Source: Asparagopsis taxiformis
Lineage: Eukaryota; Rhodophyta; Florideophyceae; Bonnemaisoniales; Bonnemaisoniaceae
Assembly: GCA_030407315.1 (NCBI GenBank)
Contig: JALQPE010002746.1
Coordinates: 18,336 to 82,335, forward strand
Reading direction: 5' to 3'
Length of the DNA stretch: 64,000 nucleotides
Shown here in pieces: positions 31,820-43,199 of the stretch. Each line of letters opens with the position of its first letter. Position 1 is the first letter of the stretch. The notes beneath the pieces are model-generated. The model saw only the letters and a program-made list of their open reading frames with translations, searched no databases and had not been told where the DNA came from. The position numbers were made by a program, and so were the translations under genes.

Positions 31820-32528
31820 TGTCGAGCGAGGTGAACCGGATCGCGCGGTTGAACTTGCGTTCGCGCGTCCCTCGGTCGCGATGGCTGCCGGGTGGTAAAA
31901 CGGCGGAACGCGCTGGGATCGATCGAAACACGGGATCCGCAGGCCGGCGCAAGCCATGATCTCAGGGTGAGGTCACCGAGTAAACTCGAGCACAACACGA
32001 TCCACACAGGGGTCGTAAATCCCTGGCCTAGTGGTGTGCGACGCAGTTCGACGGTCGGTTTACGCGATGGGCGCGTATTTACGTCGGCGATCGTGAGTAA
32101 TCTGCACACAACTTCGAAACGCAATCGGGCCTCGCGACGCGCTAGACGGTTTACCCGTAGCTGCGAAAGTGCTGACTTTTTATTGGTAGGGTGCGAAGCA
32201 GAACAACCATTAGTAGCTAACCACCCAGGATAGGTTGTCCTTGCGCGGCCGGCCAGCGGCTGCTCGCTCACACGCAGAAAAAATATTTTCGGAAAAACAC
32301 TTTTGTCATAAAAAACCCAAAAAGGGGAAATAAAGGGAAATTCGTAGAAATCGCTATACGTGGCACCGGGCTCGCAATTGCACGCGCTCGCGCAGGCGTG
32401 CCGTGACACGTAATTGAATCTCCATGCGTACGCTCGCTTACTAACTAACTAAACGCGGATGCATGCAGACTCAACTCGACCTTATCGCTTCAACCCGTGT
32501 GCACGTCCTCGACCTAAATTGCACCACA
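31820..32528 (+). repeat. LTR-like repeat C, best-preserved copy
   Basis: TGTCGAGC...CACA, about 709 bp, similar throughout to 15666-16420. The CG-rich first half and AAATAAAGGG in the second half are conserved. No adjacent retrotransposon genes, so solo. Confidence 0.7.
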
Positions 32529-33167
32529 CATGTGCTCTAGTATTTTTGGATGTCCGCCTAGAACCGGACGTCCATGTCGTCTGGTACGTCCAATATTAAT
32601 ATAGCAATTGCTAGGATGATATTCAATGTTTCTAGTACCACGGATGTCCTGATGGACTTCCACCATGTCTATGACTATCTAGTACGGGCGTCGGTCCAGA
32701 AATTCAAAATTTCGAGCCCAACAATTACTGCTGCCGTGCTCAAAATAGGCGTCCGCATCCATCACGGCGACCACTCTCTTTTCCCCTCCCGGTCGACTCC
32801 CATTTTTTCTTTCATTTTTCCAGCTGCTCCCTCACACCCCTTCCAGTTCGTGCACATTTTCCCCGTACTGCGCCTCAAACACACCTAAAACCACTCTAGC
32901 ACGTGTTTTCTGCTACCTATCCCCGCTTCCACAGTGCATACCTCCATTTCATACCTACTTTTCTGCTCTACCGTACATAATTCGTACAAACCATCGTCAT
33001 AATCCCTCAGAATGAAGGGAAGAAAACCACTTCCAGCTTCCTTGACCGTACTCTCCCCTCACTACCTCCGCAACGTATAGTTCGTTAATACTCTCCCTCC
33101 TCTACCTTCAACCCCTCTCCTTCGCCCTCTTCACCAAATTCCCCAGCAGCTCACTCTTCGAAAACTT
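32529..33167. other. No recognised gene; pyrimidine-rich
   Basis: Begins with GGATGTCC and GGACGTCC motifs reminiscent of the 4.4-kb hairpin, then a long C/T-rich stretch. No gene seen. Confidence 0.4.
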
Positions 33168-33852
33168 TGTCATACGGCCTGGTGGTCCTCTCAATCTGAG
33201 CGGTGTCGCTTCCCTATTGGGTACCCACTTAAGGGATGTACCAATCACAAGGCACCAGCCAACTGGGCGTGTTTCCTGTAATTTGGACTAGCGCAAGGCT
33301 GTAAACACCCTATTCGGGCCTATCGGCCCCGGCCAAGACCCCACAAGGGACAAATTTCTAACTTAAGCTAACCAGCTGTACATTACAATGTAAGCTTAAC
33401 TGGCAATAACCTCGCGGGTAGGCGAGTGCCGTTAACTGGGCTCTGGTTGGTCAATAACTGGATATTTATTCCTAACCACTAACCCTAGCTTACAGTAGAC
33501 TTAGTATAAATATGCCACTGGAATAGCCAGTAGGCACGGTTTCTAGAGTAACGTAAACTCAAGTGGAATTACGACCCACTGGTACAGTGTTCGCATATCT
33601 AGTGTTTAACCCTCTCAGGGACAACCTTAGGGTTAGCCGCCAGCTCGACGGATTACGTCACTTTGCTCCATTAATACGCACCTCGCGTGAGTGCTATAAT
33701 CGCATAACCCCCTCCGGGTAGCGATACCCTCTCTCATACGAGATTACCAGCTGGGTACGTCATAAGGTTCATCTGCTCTACCATCTCCTCTACCGAGGCT
33801 CGGGACACTTGTCGGGTGGTTTGCCGCTCTAGCGTATTTTCTACCTGCTACA
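33168..33852 (-). repeat. LTR family A, reverse-oriented copy (685 bp)
   Basis: Exact TG...CA limits: TGTCATACGG at 33168 and CTGCTACA at 33852. Length is 685 bp, the same as the copy at 60836-61520. Neither side shows the PBS or coding sequence of the family, and the flanking pentamers (AACTT and CTCTG) differ, so this may be a recombined or partly deleted insertion. Confidence 0.8.
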
Positions 33853-34601
33853 CTCTGTGCATCCTCCACCAGCCTTTCACTGCTCCGCGGGAGCGGAAGC
33901 AATTCACCGCTCTTCCCCGCTCCCACCACCCTCCCCGATCCCCTCGCCTACGGCATCCCACGACCTCTGCGCACTCTAGACGCGCGCAAAGCGCGCCTTC
34001 AGCACTTGTTCACCGCATTCTCCGCATAGTAACGATTTACCAGTAACGATTTACCTAGGATCACTATTAAATTTCGACTGTACTCCATGGTAGCGGAAAT
34101 TCATTTCTAGCCAAAAAATCGTTTCTCTTCATAATTACATCCAAAAATCAAGTGGCAATAACCAATTAAAAATATTCTGCAGCAGTGAACCTAATAATCT
34201 ACTCGCCCACTTAACAAAGTGTAGAACTTTCATTTACGAAATACTCTAACTATGGCTCATATGGCCACACGTTGCACATTTGGATCACTCAGTGCTACTT
34301 TTCGGTGTGCAGTGAAACTAGCCCGGCAACTACTGCACATCGACTGTTCCGTAGTGTGTAGTGCAGATTTAGACCGGATAGTCTATCCACTGCGTGCACT
34401 GTACGCGAATGCAACACTACTATACAGCACCATAAAAGTTTATCCTAAGCATGGTAGAGTAGTGAATACAGTACGTATAGGGACATACTACACTAGAATA
34501 TTATGTTAGGTTGTATCGCACCTTGCAATGGTGATTGTATTACTTTGTACAAAACTGTATGCAGCACGGTCGTCTCGGGACCTCCACGTCTCGGTTGCGA
34601 G
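33853..34601. other. No recognised gene
   Basis: Pyrimidine-rich to 34020, with the duplicated phrase AGTAACGATTTACC (34027 and 34041). 34150-34360 is weakly similar to 26240-26430 (TAATCTACTC.CCCACT, AAGTG), suggesting an old dispersed repeat. Confidence 0.4.
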
Positions 34602-34860
34602 CCCTATAAGAAAAGGAATATGTACCCCTGATATACTTTAGATGAACCAATGATGTACGTGATATCTCTACTGTACCCAAGAGATACTTCGCTGATGTCC
34701 GGGAGATGAGCGTATGGACATCTCCCGTCCATCATTGGTGTATCGCTATGCGGCCATCAGCTGAAGAGCAAATGTTCCTTATCCGTACATCAGAGGAACA
34801 CCACGCATGTCATAGGTACATCATGCGGCCATCTTTGGTACATCTTTAAGGCTTACTGGG
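34602..34860 (+). mobile_element. 259-bp terminal-inverted-repeat element, copy 2
   Basis: Differs from copy 1 at only a handful of positions over 259 bp. Same CCCTATAAG and CTTACTGGG ends. Flanked by CGAG on both sides (34598-34601 and 34861-34864), a possible 4-bp target duplication, whereas copy 1 shows a 3-bp GTC. Confidence 0.85.
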
Positions 34861-35720
34861 CGAGTGCATTGCAATAGAAGCAAACAAATTTCCAGGAAAA
34901 ACTTTCAATGCAGGGGCAAGTCGTTTCGGAGCTGTAGCTCTCTGGGGCGCCGGTGGGCTAGGGAAACACTCTCCAACGATCAGCAAGCGGTTTCTGTAGG
35001 AAGATACGCCCCACCTCTAGCTCCCTACTATACCCGAGCACTGTGACGAGCCACACACTACTCTAGGAATGAGCAGCTCAACGGGTGACTCCGTTTGACA
35101 CGTACGAATACAGTAGAGGATTAGGACTGAGGATCAACGTGGGAATTTGCTTTAATTAGTACACGATCTGCAGTCGTGATCCAAAGTTTGGATCACGACT
35201 GCAGATCGTGGGTTGAGACGTAGGTTGAACCTACTCCCGAGAAGAGAAACTAGAGGATCACAAGTCCGGGTCTACTCACAGGTAAAAATGGGGGTTACCC
35301 GTACCCCGAAAGTAGAAACTCAAAGTGTTGAAAGGGGATACAAGACACCCCTTTCCGTAAGGAGTATCGACTAGAGGAAAAAGCGAACGAAAATCGATCA
35401 AAATTCCCAGCCCAACAACAGAACCGGAGAGGACTTCGCGCGGAGGAGCACTAGAAAATAACGGTTGACAGAGGCAAAATAGCTTTTCTGCGAGGGAATG
35501 AAGCGGAGGTGTGAGAAGAGGATCTGGGCGTCCCCGTTTTGAGAATCACCAGAATGGTTTTTCGGTGCAGCCGAGAAGCGGAGATGGGCAGCGATGAAGG
35601 GGATCAGCAGTCACCGTGCCCGAGTAGAACTGAGGGAATGCATATGCTGAGATTGATATTATATATCCGTTTGTCCTGTTGAAGAGGGAGTTGAAAACGA
35701 AGAAGGGGCTGGAGGAGTAG
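34861..35720. other. No recognised gene apart from a palindrome pair
   Basis: Contains the palindromes at 35162-35234. The remainder is purine-rich; frames are short and unrecognised. Confidence 0.4.
35162..35234. repeat. Perfect 49-base palindrome plus 15-base palindrome
   Basis: 35162-35210 has two perfect 24-base arms around a single central G (CCAAA-G-TTTGG at the centre). Nine bases later, 35220-35234 is GTAGGTT-G-AACCTAC, again 7-base arms around one central base. Confidence 0.95.
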
Positions 35721-35978
35721 ATGAGATACAGCCGTCAGGGAGGCCCGAAGTTGATAGTGTTAAACTCATCGGAGTATCTGAAACGAGAAGCGGATCCTTT
35801 CCAGTTCACTACGACTGGGATTCCAGATCACCTAGATCCCCTGAAACTACTAGAAAACGTTTCTGTGGACGGTGTGGCAGTTGATCTCATACCGTTTCGA
35901 GATGTGCTTGACTGTTTGGACTCTACGCGACCTGTAGTGCAAGTTCTGTGGGTCAATCATGTTTGGAAAAGAGTCTGA
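35721..35978 (+). CDS. Hypothetical 85-aa frame, doubtful
   Basis: ATG-initiated frame with a balanced composition (KREADPFQFTTTGIP, ENVSVDGVAVDLIPFRD) and no low complexity. A second open stretch in another phase follows directly (MFGKESEVYSVEKAVDWLG, from about 35959), so it might be the start of a frameshifted longer gene, perhaps gag of an unrecognised element. No motif recognised. Confidence 0.25.
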   Translation: MRYSRQGGPKLIVLNSSEYLKREADPFQFTTTGIPDHLDPLKLLENVSVDGVAVDLIPFRDVLDCLDSTRPVVQVLWVNHVWKRV

Positions 35979-36664
35979 AGTGTATTCTGTGGAGAAAGCA
36001 GTCGATTGGTTGGGATCTCATTCCGATGACGCCATACGAATGAGTCTCTCAAAGAGCTGTGCTCCTTTCGATCTATACGCAAGACATCCGTGCAGTCTAA
36101 TTATCTTTGCACTACTGTCTTGACTCTAATAGATATGAAGTATGTAAGAGGCAGGGGTCCATCGTTCCTCGAAATGGCGCATTAGCTCTCCAGTTGAAGG
36201 ACTGTAGTATACGTGGCTAATTCGAAACAGAAAATATTTACGATTCTCGGCGGAATACGAATTTCGGCGGACTAGATTGTTGACAGAAATGCACGAGCAT
36301 TGTGTCGCGTGCGCGCGCGAACGGCACACGTGAGCAGCGAACTATATGGCCCACGGCCAACAGACCAGAGGGTCCACACGCGCGGATCACAAGTTCCTTT
36401 CCCATTCGGGGAGGTTGCGAACATTTTTACACTGTCATGTGGTGCCATCGTTTCTAAATAGGTATTGGCATCGTGCAGGGAGGAAAAGGAGACAAGCATC
36501 GAACGGGCATCGTGCTCAGGTCAACGACTTACGTTTACATTTAACGTTTCGACCTAACGAAGTTTTTGTCTTCGTTGAGCTTTGCACTCTCTACCTACTG
36601 CCGCACGTGAGGCTGATCGCGAGCTGTGTCATTGGGCTCGATCGAGAGGGCCTCAGTGACGTAC
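35979..36664. other. No recognised gene
   Basis: Short frames on both strands. The Ty3 element is inserted at its right edge. Confidence 0.4.
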
Positions 36665-37093
36665 TGCTGCATCGCCCCCTTCGGATGCAAGGTATGTGTT
36701 GCCATCTGGCACTGCTAGTTGATGGATCTGCACACGGTGCTTTGAGCACAGTACATCTGTGGCAAGTATTATCTCCTCCAGGCTGCTTATGATAAGCGGG
36801 AACGTAGACAGACATTCTGTCGCCGTGGCTCACGGAGTCTTGTGATCTCCTCATTTCCCTGCTGTGTCAGCACCAGTCGGCACACTTCCACCCACGGCCT
36901 GGCAGCGATCTTAATTGTCTCTTCCTGCGTGCTAGGTACGATACCATTATAGCGTTCTACTTTTTCCCCTTCTCCCTATGATTTTACCTCCATTCCGTCC
37001 TAGAAGCTACACTAATTTAGCTATCTTTACCTCCCTTGAAGTAAAAAGGCTAGAGCTCTAGCGGCCAGCCATTTGCCCTGCTGTTCCTCAAAA
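36665..37093 (+). repeat. 5' LTR of the Ty3 element
   Basis: Starts TGCTGCATCGCCCCC; ends near CTGTTCCTCAAAA. Differences from the 3' LTR that I can see: C/T in GCATCGCC, C/A in TTTACCTCCC and G/A in GCCCTGCTG. The following bases (GGATCACTTGAGTAC) do not begin with the TGG expected of a tRNA 3'-end primer site. Confidence 0.9.
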
Positions 37094-37155
37094 GGATCAC
37101 TTGAGTACATTATCAACACACTACGCCGAAAAATATCGCTGACGTGCCCGTCAAC

Positions 37156-38163
37156 ATGGGTTCTCCCATGCACACAACCGGGCAACCAATGTTTACTCCC
37201 GTGTCCCATCCTGTTCTCCGAAAATTAGGACGGAAGACTATTCATGCGTTCCTGCGTGACCGAGAAAACTACTTACTGTACATCCAGGATGCTAACGCTT
37301 CTGGAAGTGCACTAACGCCTGTTCCAATGAGGTCCTCAATCGATCGTGACCTTTTGCTCTCTCTGATTGCATTTGAAACGTTTCCAGGAATCCAAGAGTT
37401 CAATGACCTCACTGAAGATATTTTGGAAGAGTGGCTACGATCCAAAGAAGAGGTTAAGCTGGAGTCAATTTCACTGGAAGAATTGGAAACAGCCATCAAG
37501 AGTGCTGTGAAAATAAATCTGCATGAACCAGACGCTGAGTTGCGCATTCGCGGATTATTCTCAGACTACCAAACACTCCTTCGTCACAAAAAAAGGGAAC
37601 GTCTCATTGACGACAAACCGAAACTATCTATTCGTCACATTTGCGAGCTGTTGAAACCCGCAGTTCTCAAGGACAGAATCATTCAGGACATTGAGCTTGG
37701 TATAAACAACATAGAAGAAAACTGGATGCCGTTCTTCAAGCATGTTTTAAAACGTGCTATTGCATGTGAGGAGTACATGCCGCTGAAAGGATCCCATAGT
37801 GCATACGAGAAAACTAAGACCACGAAGAAGCATAGTGCCTTCTCCCAGTCAAGCCCAAATGCTTCCTTACATATGGAAAAACCGGGCTGTCAGTCCGCTA
37901 CACCCAACTCTGTCCAAGTTACTCCACAGCGTTCTAGTGGAGACAAGGACGGAAAAGCGACTACAAATACTGCTCCAAAGTGTTTGAATCCTGCGTATGG
38001 TGAACACCATTACATAAGGTACTGCACAGTTTCTACTCCACAAGAAAAGGCAAAATTTCTTAAAGAGTATCGGGACAAACGGAGCGAGGTGGGAAGACTC
38101 AATGTATTGGACAGTCAGGGAGACAATTTTATAGAAGACGAATCATGGTTATGCAAAAAATAG
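37156..38163 (+). CDS. gag: gag polyprotein of the Ty3 element (335 aa)
   Basis: Open frame from ATG at 37156 (an earlier GTG at 37144 is in phase but unlikely) to TAG at 38161. The capsid-like region includes RKLGRKTIHAFLRDRENY and LLSLIAFETFPGI near the N terminus, then ILEEWLRSK and a charged helical part. Near residue 275 KCLNPAYGEHHYIRYC is a zinc-knuckle position in which the expected second cysteine is tyrosine, so RNA binding by the knuckle may be lost. The frame ends right after a run of six A (38155-38160). The protease frame lies in the -1 phase and starts in the overlap, so a -1 slip on the A run would make Gag-Pro. Product: structural protein of the cytoplasmic particle. Confidence 0.8.
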   Translation: MGSPMHTTGQPMFTPVSHPVLRKLGRKTIHAFLRDRENYLLYIQDANASGSALTPVPMRSSIDRDLLLSLIAFETFPGIQEFNDLTEDILEEWLRSKEEVKLESISLEELETAIKSAVKINLHEPDAELRIRGLFSDYQTLLRHKKRERLIDDKPKLSIRHICELLKPAVLKDRIIQDIELGINNIEENWMPFFKHVLKRAIACEEYMPLKGSHSAYEKTKTTKKHSAFSQSSPNASLHMEKPGCQSATPNSVQVTPQRSSGDKDGKATTNTAPKCLNPAYGEHHYIRYCTVSTPQEKAKFLKEYRDKRSEVGRLNVLDSQGDNFIEDESWLCKK

Positions 38164-38744
38164 CTGATTTGCCACCGGGGAGATACCGTGCCAAACTGGC
38201 TGACAATGTGCCCGTCATCGTGAACGGTGACTATGGCGCTGATCACGCTTCCATAAGCGATAGACATTTACAGATGTGTGCTAAAGCAGGGATATTTGTG
38301 CAAGTTCTTCTACTTGCAACTCCCATAGCTATGGGACTTGCTCTTCAGGACCAAGACGCTGATGGAGATACAAAAACTTATTTGGCAAAGAAGAAAGCGC
38401 GGATCTCAACTACATTTTACGTAGGGAAAGCACCACTTCGGCTAAGAAATGTGGAATACTTGGTTTTCGATGAACCAATGAAGGAGGTTCTTTTGTCGCG
38501 CTCGCTTCTACAATCTATTGGTTTTGATTTGGATCGCCATCTTTCTACAGTGCGTAATTCTGTGCATGGCAAAGACTTCTCAAATATTGGTTTCCAGCCA
38601 GATTTCTCTGAGAACAGCAAACTTACAAAGCTTCTACTGTCTGACAATGAGCAGCAAGATGCCACTCTTCCACTAGATGAGGCTCCAGAGTATAGCGCTA
38701 GGGAAAACATGACATTTGCGCTGTGCAGACAAAGAATCCTCTAG
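38145..38744 (+). pseudogene. Ty3 protease (retropepsin), active-site motif altered
   Basis: Frame in -1 phase to gag. VIVNGDYGADHASISDRHL occupies the retropepsin flap/active-site position where the motif is D[ST]GA; here it reads DYGA. The second hallmark, normally (I/L)LG+, appears as EVLLSRSLLQSIGFD, so the conserved Gly is Ser. Both changes would be expected to impair catalysis. The frame remains open for 199 codons and overlaps the RT frame by about 20 bases, again in -1 phase. Confidence 0.75.
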
Positions 38745-41700
38745 TTACAAGCATTGATTACTCAACCACTCACAGCAGCAGTGTAGTGCAACCCGAGAAA
38801 GAGGATCTATTTGACAAAATAGTGTCCGTAGGCACCGATGATAAACATCAAACATCAGAGTGCCTAGATTATATGGTGCAGCATGCAATCAATAATGGAT
38901 TGCCCCCAGAACACCACGACGAAATGCATGCGCTGGTCAAGGAATATGCAGATATATTTCTGACTAAGCTTGGGGCAGATCCCCCCGCGAAAGTACCGCC
39001 TATGAAGGTCATTCTAAAACCCGGTGCGGTACCTATTCGTGTACGGCAGCGCCGTTATTCTCCTCTACAAACCACGTTCCTCCGCAAGAAAATTGATGAG
39101 TTGCTTAGTTTGGGATTGATATACCCCAACAACACTAGTCAATGGGCAAGTGCACCGCTTGTTGTGCCGAAGTCTGGCACTGAGAAATTCCGTTTTACAG
39201 TGGATCTTCGTCCAGTTAACGAACAGACTGTTCCTCATGTATGGCCAATGCCAGATCTAGAAGCTGCAACATCCAAACTGTCTGAGGACATATGCTTCGC
39301 TACTCTTGACCTATGTCAGGGGTACTGGCAGTTACCATTGGATGTGACATCCCAGGAGTGCCAAAGCTTTATAACAGAAGATAGTGTGTTTACTCCGACC
39401 AGAGTAATGCATGGACAAACAAACGCTGTATCCTACTTGCAAAGCAATGTCCAACTTATTTGTACTATCATTCGCGACAGAATGTTGCAGTGGCTAGACG
39501 ACATGCTATTGCATTGCCGTTCAATTGAAGAGCTTCTAATCACTCTTCGTAAGTTCTTTCAAATATGCAGGCTGAACAATTTGAAGCTACATGCACAAAA
39601 GTGCCAGTTATACTTACTTACAGTGCGATGGTGCGGGAGATTAATAAGCAAGGAAGGTGTACGTATGGATCCATCTCGATTGAATGGGCTACTGGAGTTG
39701 ACAAAGCCCACTACCGGGGCAGAGCTGCAACAATTTGTTTGTGCAGCCACATGGATGAAGCAGACAATTCCAGAGTTTAACAAGATAATGGATGAACTAA
39801 GAACTACATTGGAAGCAGTATTTGAGCAGGCGGGCAGTAGGACAAGGAAAGCAGTTTCAAAAGTATCCCTACAGTCTATATCGGGCAAAAATCAAGACGA
39901 AGCACTTGAACAGATCAAGAATGCATTACGCCATGCAGCCACACTTGCACATCCCGATCCTACGAAGCTCCTTTGTCTGTTTACAGATGCATCAGAACTC
40001 CATTGGGCTGGTGTATTGACTCAAATACCTGTATCCGATATGGATGCAATATACGAAGATCAGCACCACGAACCGCTTGCATTTATATCCGGTTCATTTA
40101 CAGGCTCAAGCACGCGGTGGTCTACAGTAGAAAAGGAGGCATATGCCATTGTGGAGTCAGTAATGAGGTTGGACTATTTGCTCCTTCGACCTGAAGGATT
40201 CTATTTGTTTAAGGACCATAAGAATTTGGTTTTCATGTTCAACCCATTGTCAACCAATCCCTCAATGGGGAAACATGTCCTAACTAAGGTGGAAAGATGG
40301 GCAATGCGCATGTAATCTTTCCGGTACACGATAGTACACATTCCAGGTGATGAGAACTGCTGGGCTGACCTACTCTCGAGGTGGGGTGCACCGCATTCGA
40401 GCCATGTTTCATCTAATGTCTATCGTGCGTCTTTATCATCCCTCTTCATTGCTCCTATAGCTCCTGATCTTGATCCAGACTTCACATGGCCAGAAATAGC
40501 CGACATCACTGCGGCCCAGGCTGCTGCTATTAAGGAAGGGAAGGAGCATGTGCCTACAACACTCAAGAATGGAATATACTATCACATTTGTAATGCAGTA
40601 TGAATTCAAGCTGATGCGACAGAGTTGCAATTGCGCATTTGCATTATTGCTCATTGTGGAAGCGGTGGTCATCGTGGGGAAAACACAACTTATAATCACA
40701 TCAAAGAAAATTTTTATTGGAAAGGATTGAAGCAAGATGTGAGTGCCTTCTGCAAGATTTGTCTGCATTGCATATCCACTACTGGATGAAATGGTGTGCC
40801 TCGTCCAATGGGCCACGCTCTGCACTCCGACAAGCCGAATGAGGTCATCCACTTTGACTACCTATATATGGGTCCAAGCATTTCTGGTGAGATATACTTA
40901 TTAATTATCAAAGATGACGCCTCTTCATTCGTCTGGCTCGAGCCATCCTTGGCTGCAGACACAAACACTACTGTCGAAACATTGCATAAGTGGTTTTCAT
41001 TATTCGGAATCGCCCCTAACTGGATTTCCGATCGTGGATCACATTTCAAAAATGCGTTGATGAACGGCCTAAACCGTGCCATCAATACGTGTCACCATTT
41101 TACAACTGCCTACTGTCCACAATCTAATGGAACAGTAGAGAGTGTATGCAAGCAAGTACTTCGTGCAACCCGATCATTACTATCCGAATTCCGTTTATCT
41201 GAAAAAGAAAGGCCGAACTTCGGCACATTGAATGTATCAAAGGTGGTACAAAGCGTTCTCAATCATTCTAAGCGTGCAAGTATGGGTGGAAACGCTCCTA
41301 TCACTGTCTTTACAGGGATTACTCTGTCTCACCCTTTGTTATCCATTGTTCCAAAGGAAACACCTGTTCAGAAGAGTCTCGAATTCATCCGTGCTCAAAA
41401 CCTCATGGGTATCGAGCGCCTCATAAGATCAATTGATGAGATGCATAGGGATGTAACAGCGCGCAAAACAAAAAGCAGACAGGCGGCCGTTGATGCTCAC
41501 AACCGGAAAACGCATGTATTACCAATCAATTATTTTGAGATTGGTGACTACGTTTTAGTTGCTCAACGCCAAATCAATGATGTTCATAAGCTTAGAGTTA
41601 AACGGCGCGGTCCAAGAAAGGTTACAAGGGCAGAATCTGATTACGTGTATGAATTGGAAGATCTCATCACTGGCTCACATGCACTTGTGCATGCAAACCG

Positions 41701-41983
41701 ACTCAAATTCTATTCTGATCCAAGTCTAAATGTCAGTGAGACACTCTTGGATACAATCGCCCACAATAATCCTCACTTTAATACCGTGGAGGAGCTTCAG
41801 GACCTACGTTACAATGATGACTATGGCCGATACGAGGTGAAAACAAAATGGAAAGGATTCGATTATGAAGATCCAACTTGGGAACCATTAGAAGTACTGC
41901 GTGAAGATATTCCTGAGATGATTTCCGCCTTCTTGAGTCAGTTTTACAACCAGCGCTTGGCCAAAGAAGCTGCATCCTCCTAG
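38723..41983 (+). pseudogene. pol: Ty3 pol (RT, RNase H, integrase, chromodomain) with three in-frame stops
   Basis: One phase from 38723 to TAG at 41981. RT blocks: PVVVPKSG-like PLVVPKSGTEKFRFTVDLR, FATLDLCQGYWQLPL and the catalytic box WLDDMLLH (in place of Y[VIL]DD). RNase H: LFTDASELHWAGVL and EKEAYAIVESV. TAA at 40313 stops it just before FRYTIVHIPG. The frame resumes, is hit by TGA at 40601, and gives the integrase zinc region HCGSGGHRG...CKICLHC with TGA at 40787 immediately after. The integrase core then has HFDYLYM (D), SDRGSHFKN (D) and QSNGTVESV (E), complete. A GPRKV block and a C-terminal chromodomain (VKTKWKGFDYEDPTWEPLE) follow, marking it as a chromovirus. The chromodomain presumably directed integration to a particular chromatin mark. 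Confidence 0.9.
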
Positions 41984-42006
41984 CGTTCGCCATTTAGAGA
42001 GAGGAC

Positions 42007-42435
42007 TGCTGCATTGCCCCCTTCGGATGCAAGGTATGTGTTGCCATCTGGCACTGCTAGTTGATGGATCTGCACACGGTGCTTTGAGCACAGTACATCT
42101 GTGGCAAGTATTATCTCCTCCAGGCTGCTTATGATAAGCGGGAACGTAGACAGACATTCTGTCGCCGTGGCTCACGGAGTCTTGTGATCTCCTCATTTCC
42201 CTGCTGTGTCAGCACCAGTCGGCACACTTCCACCCACGGCCTGGCAGCGATCTTAATTGTCTCTTCCTGCGTGCTAGGTACGATACCATTATAGCGTTCT
42301 ACTTTTTCCCCTTCTCCCTATGATTTTACCTCCATTCCGTCCTAGAAGCTACACTAATTTAGCTATCTTTAACTCCCTTGAAGTAAAAAGGCTAGAGCTC
42401 TAGCGGCCAGCCATTTGCCCTACTGTTCCTCAAAA
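42007..42435 (+). repeat. 3' LTR of the Ty3 element
   Basis: Begins TGCTGCATTGCC directly after the purine-rich AGAGAGAGGAC (a short polypurine tract, about 41996-42006). Nearly identical to the 5' LTR. Confidence 0.9.
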
Positions 42436-42440
42436 AGTAC

Positions 42441-43199
42441 CATCTTCCTTTATCGAACGTACACGGACACGTGGAACGATGTGTCATGACACCCCGTGTC
42501 TACCTACTAACCTACTCTACCCTTTTCTTTTGTTCTGGGTAGGACAACGTGTCCGAAGCTCGTAACAGCTAAATTCTAAGGGACTTATGCAACACAAGGA
42601 CAGCAACTGATACACGTTTCTTTGGTCAATCGAAGCAGGGTTCAGCTAGAGGCAAAATGACTACAGTCCTCACTGGCTAGGAATGCAATCGTAGACCTAT
42701 TTTTATGCACTTTGTACGAATTCTCCTGCGGCACACGCACTCGGACCTACTATAAAGCCTGTATCTTATTGTTCACTGTTTCAACGAGTCAGTTCCTCCT
42801 ATGAATTTCAGACCAACGTACAAGGAAGCGATGTAGAAATACCCCCGGACTCTATCGGGAGCTGTCAAATCTTCGTGCGGAACTTCAACGGGAGAGATGC
42901 TGGAAGCGAAGTGTCGGAAACAGCAAGCAGTCAACTCGATTAGGAAAAGACAGGAAAGCAGACATATCTATAGGCGAACACTGTGGAACATAATGTTCTT
43001 TCCTCAACCCAAACGCCCATGACACGAATAGTTCGAGAGAGTAAAAGAACGAGGGTAGAAGGAGGAAGAAGAGTTGTAACATACCGAACTCTGAAACCCT
43101 CTTCACGAATCGCTGAAAAATGTGCATTCCCAATTCTTTACCCTACAGCAGAGACTAAGAGCCGTTTGATATCAGTTTCGTCCTAAGGGCAAATAGAAA
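42441..43199. other. No recognised gene
   Basis: Mixed sequence with short frames on both strands and no motif. Confidence 0.4.

Larger units (their letters stand above)
36665..42435 (+). mobile_element. Ty3/gypsy chromovirus, complete but coding-defective
   Basis: 5.77-kb element with direct LTRs at 36665-37093 and 42007-42435 that differ at only about three positions. Internal order is gag, protease, RT, RNase H, integrase, chromodomain. GTAC lies immediately left of the first TG (36661-36664) and again at 42437-42440, consistent with a 4- to 5-bp target duplication. Integration was recent by LTR identity, yet pol has three in-frame stops and the catalytic region of the protease is altered. 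It is therefore probably a copy that was made from an already damaged template or mobilised in trans. Confidence 0.9.
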
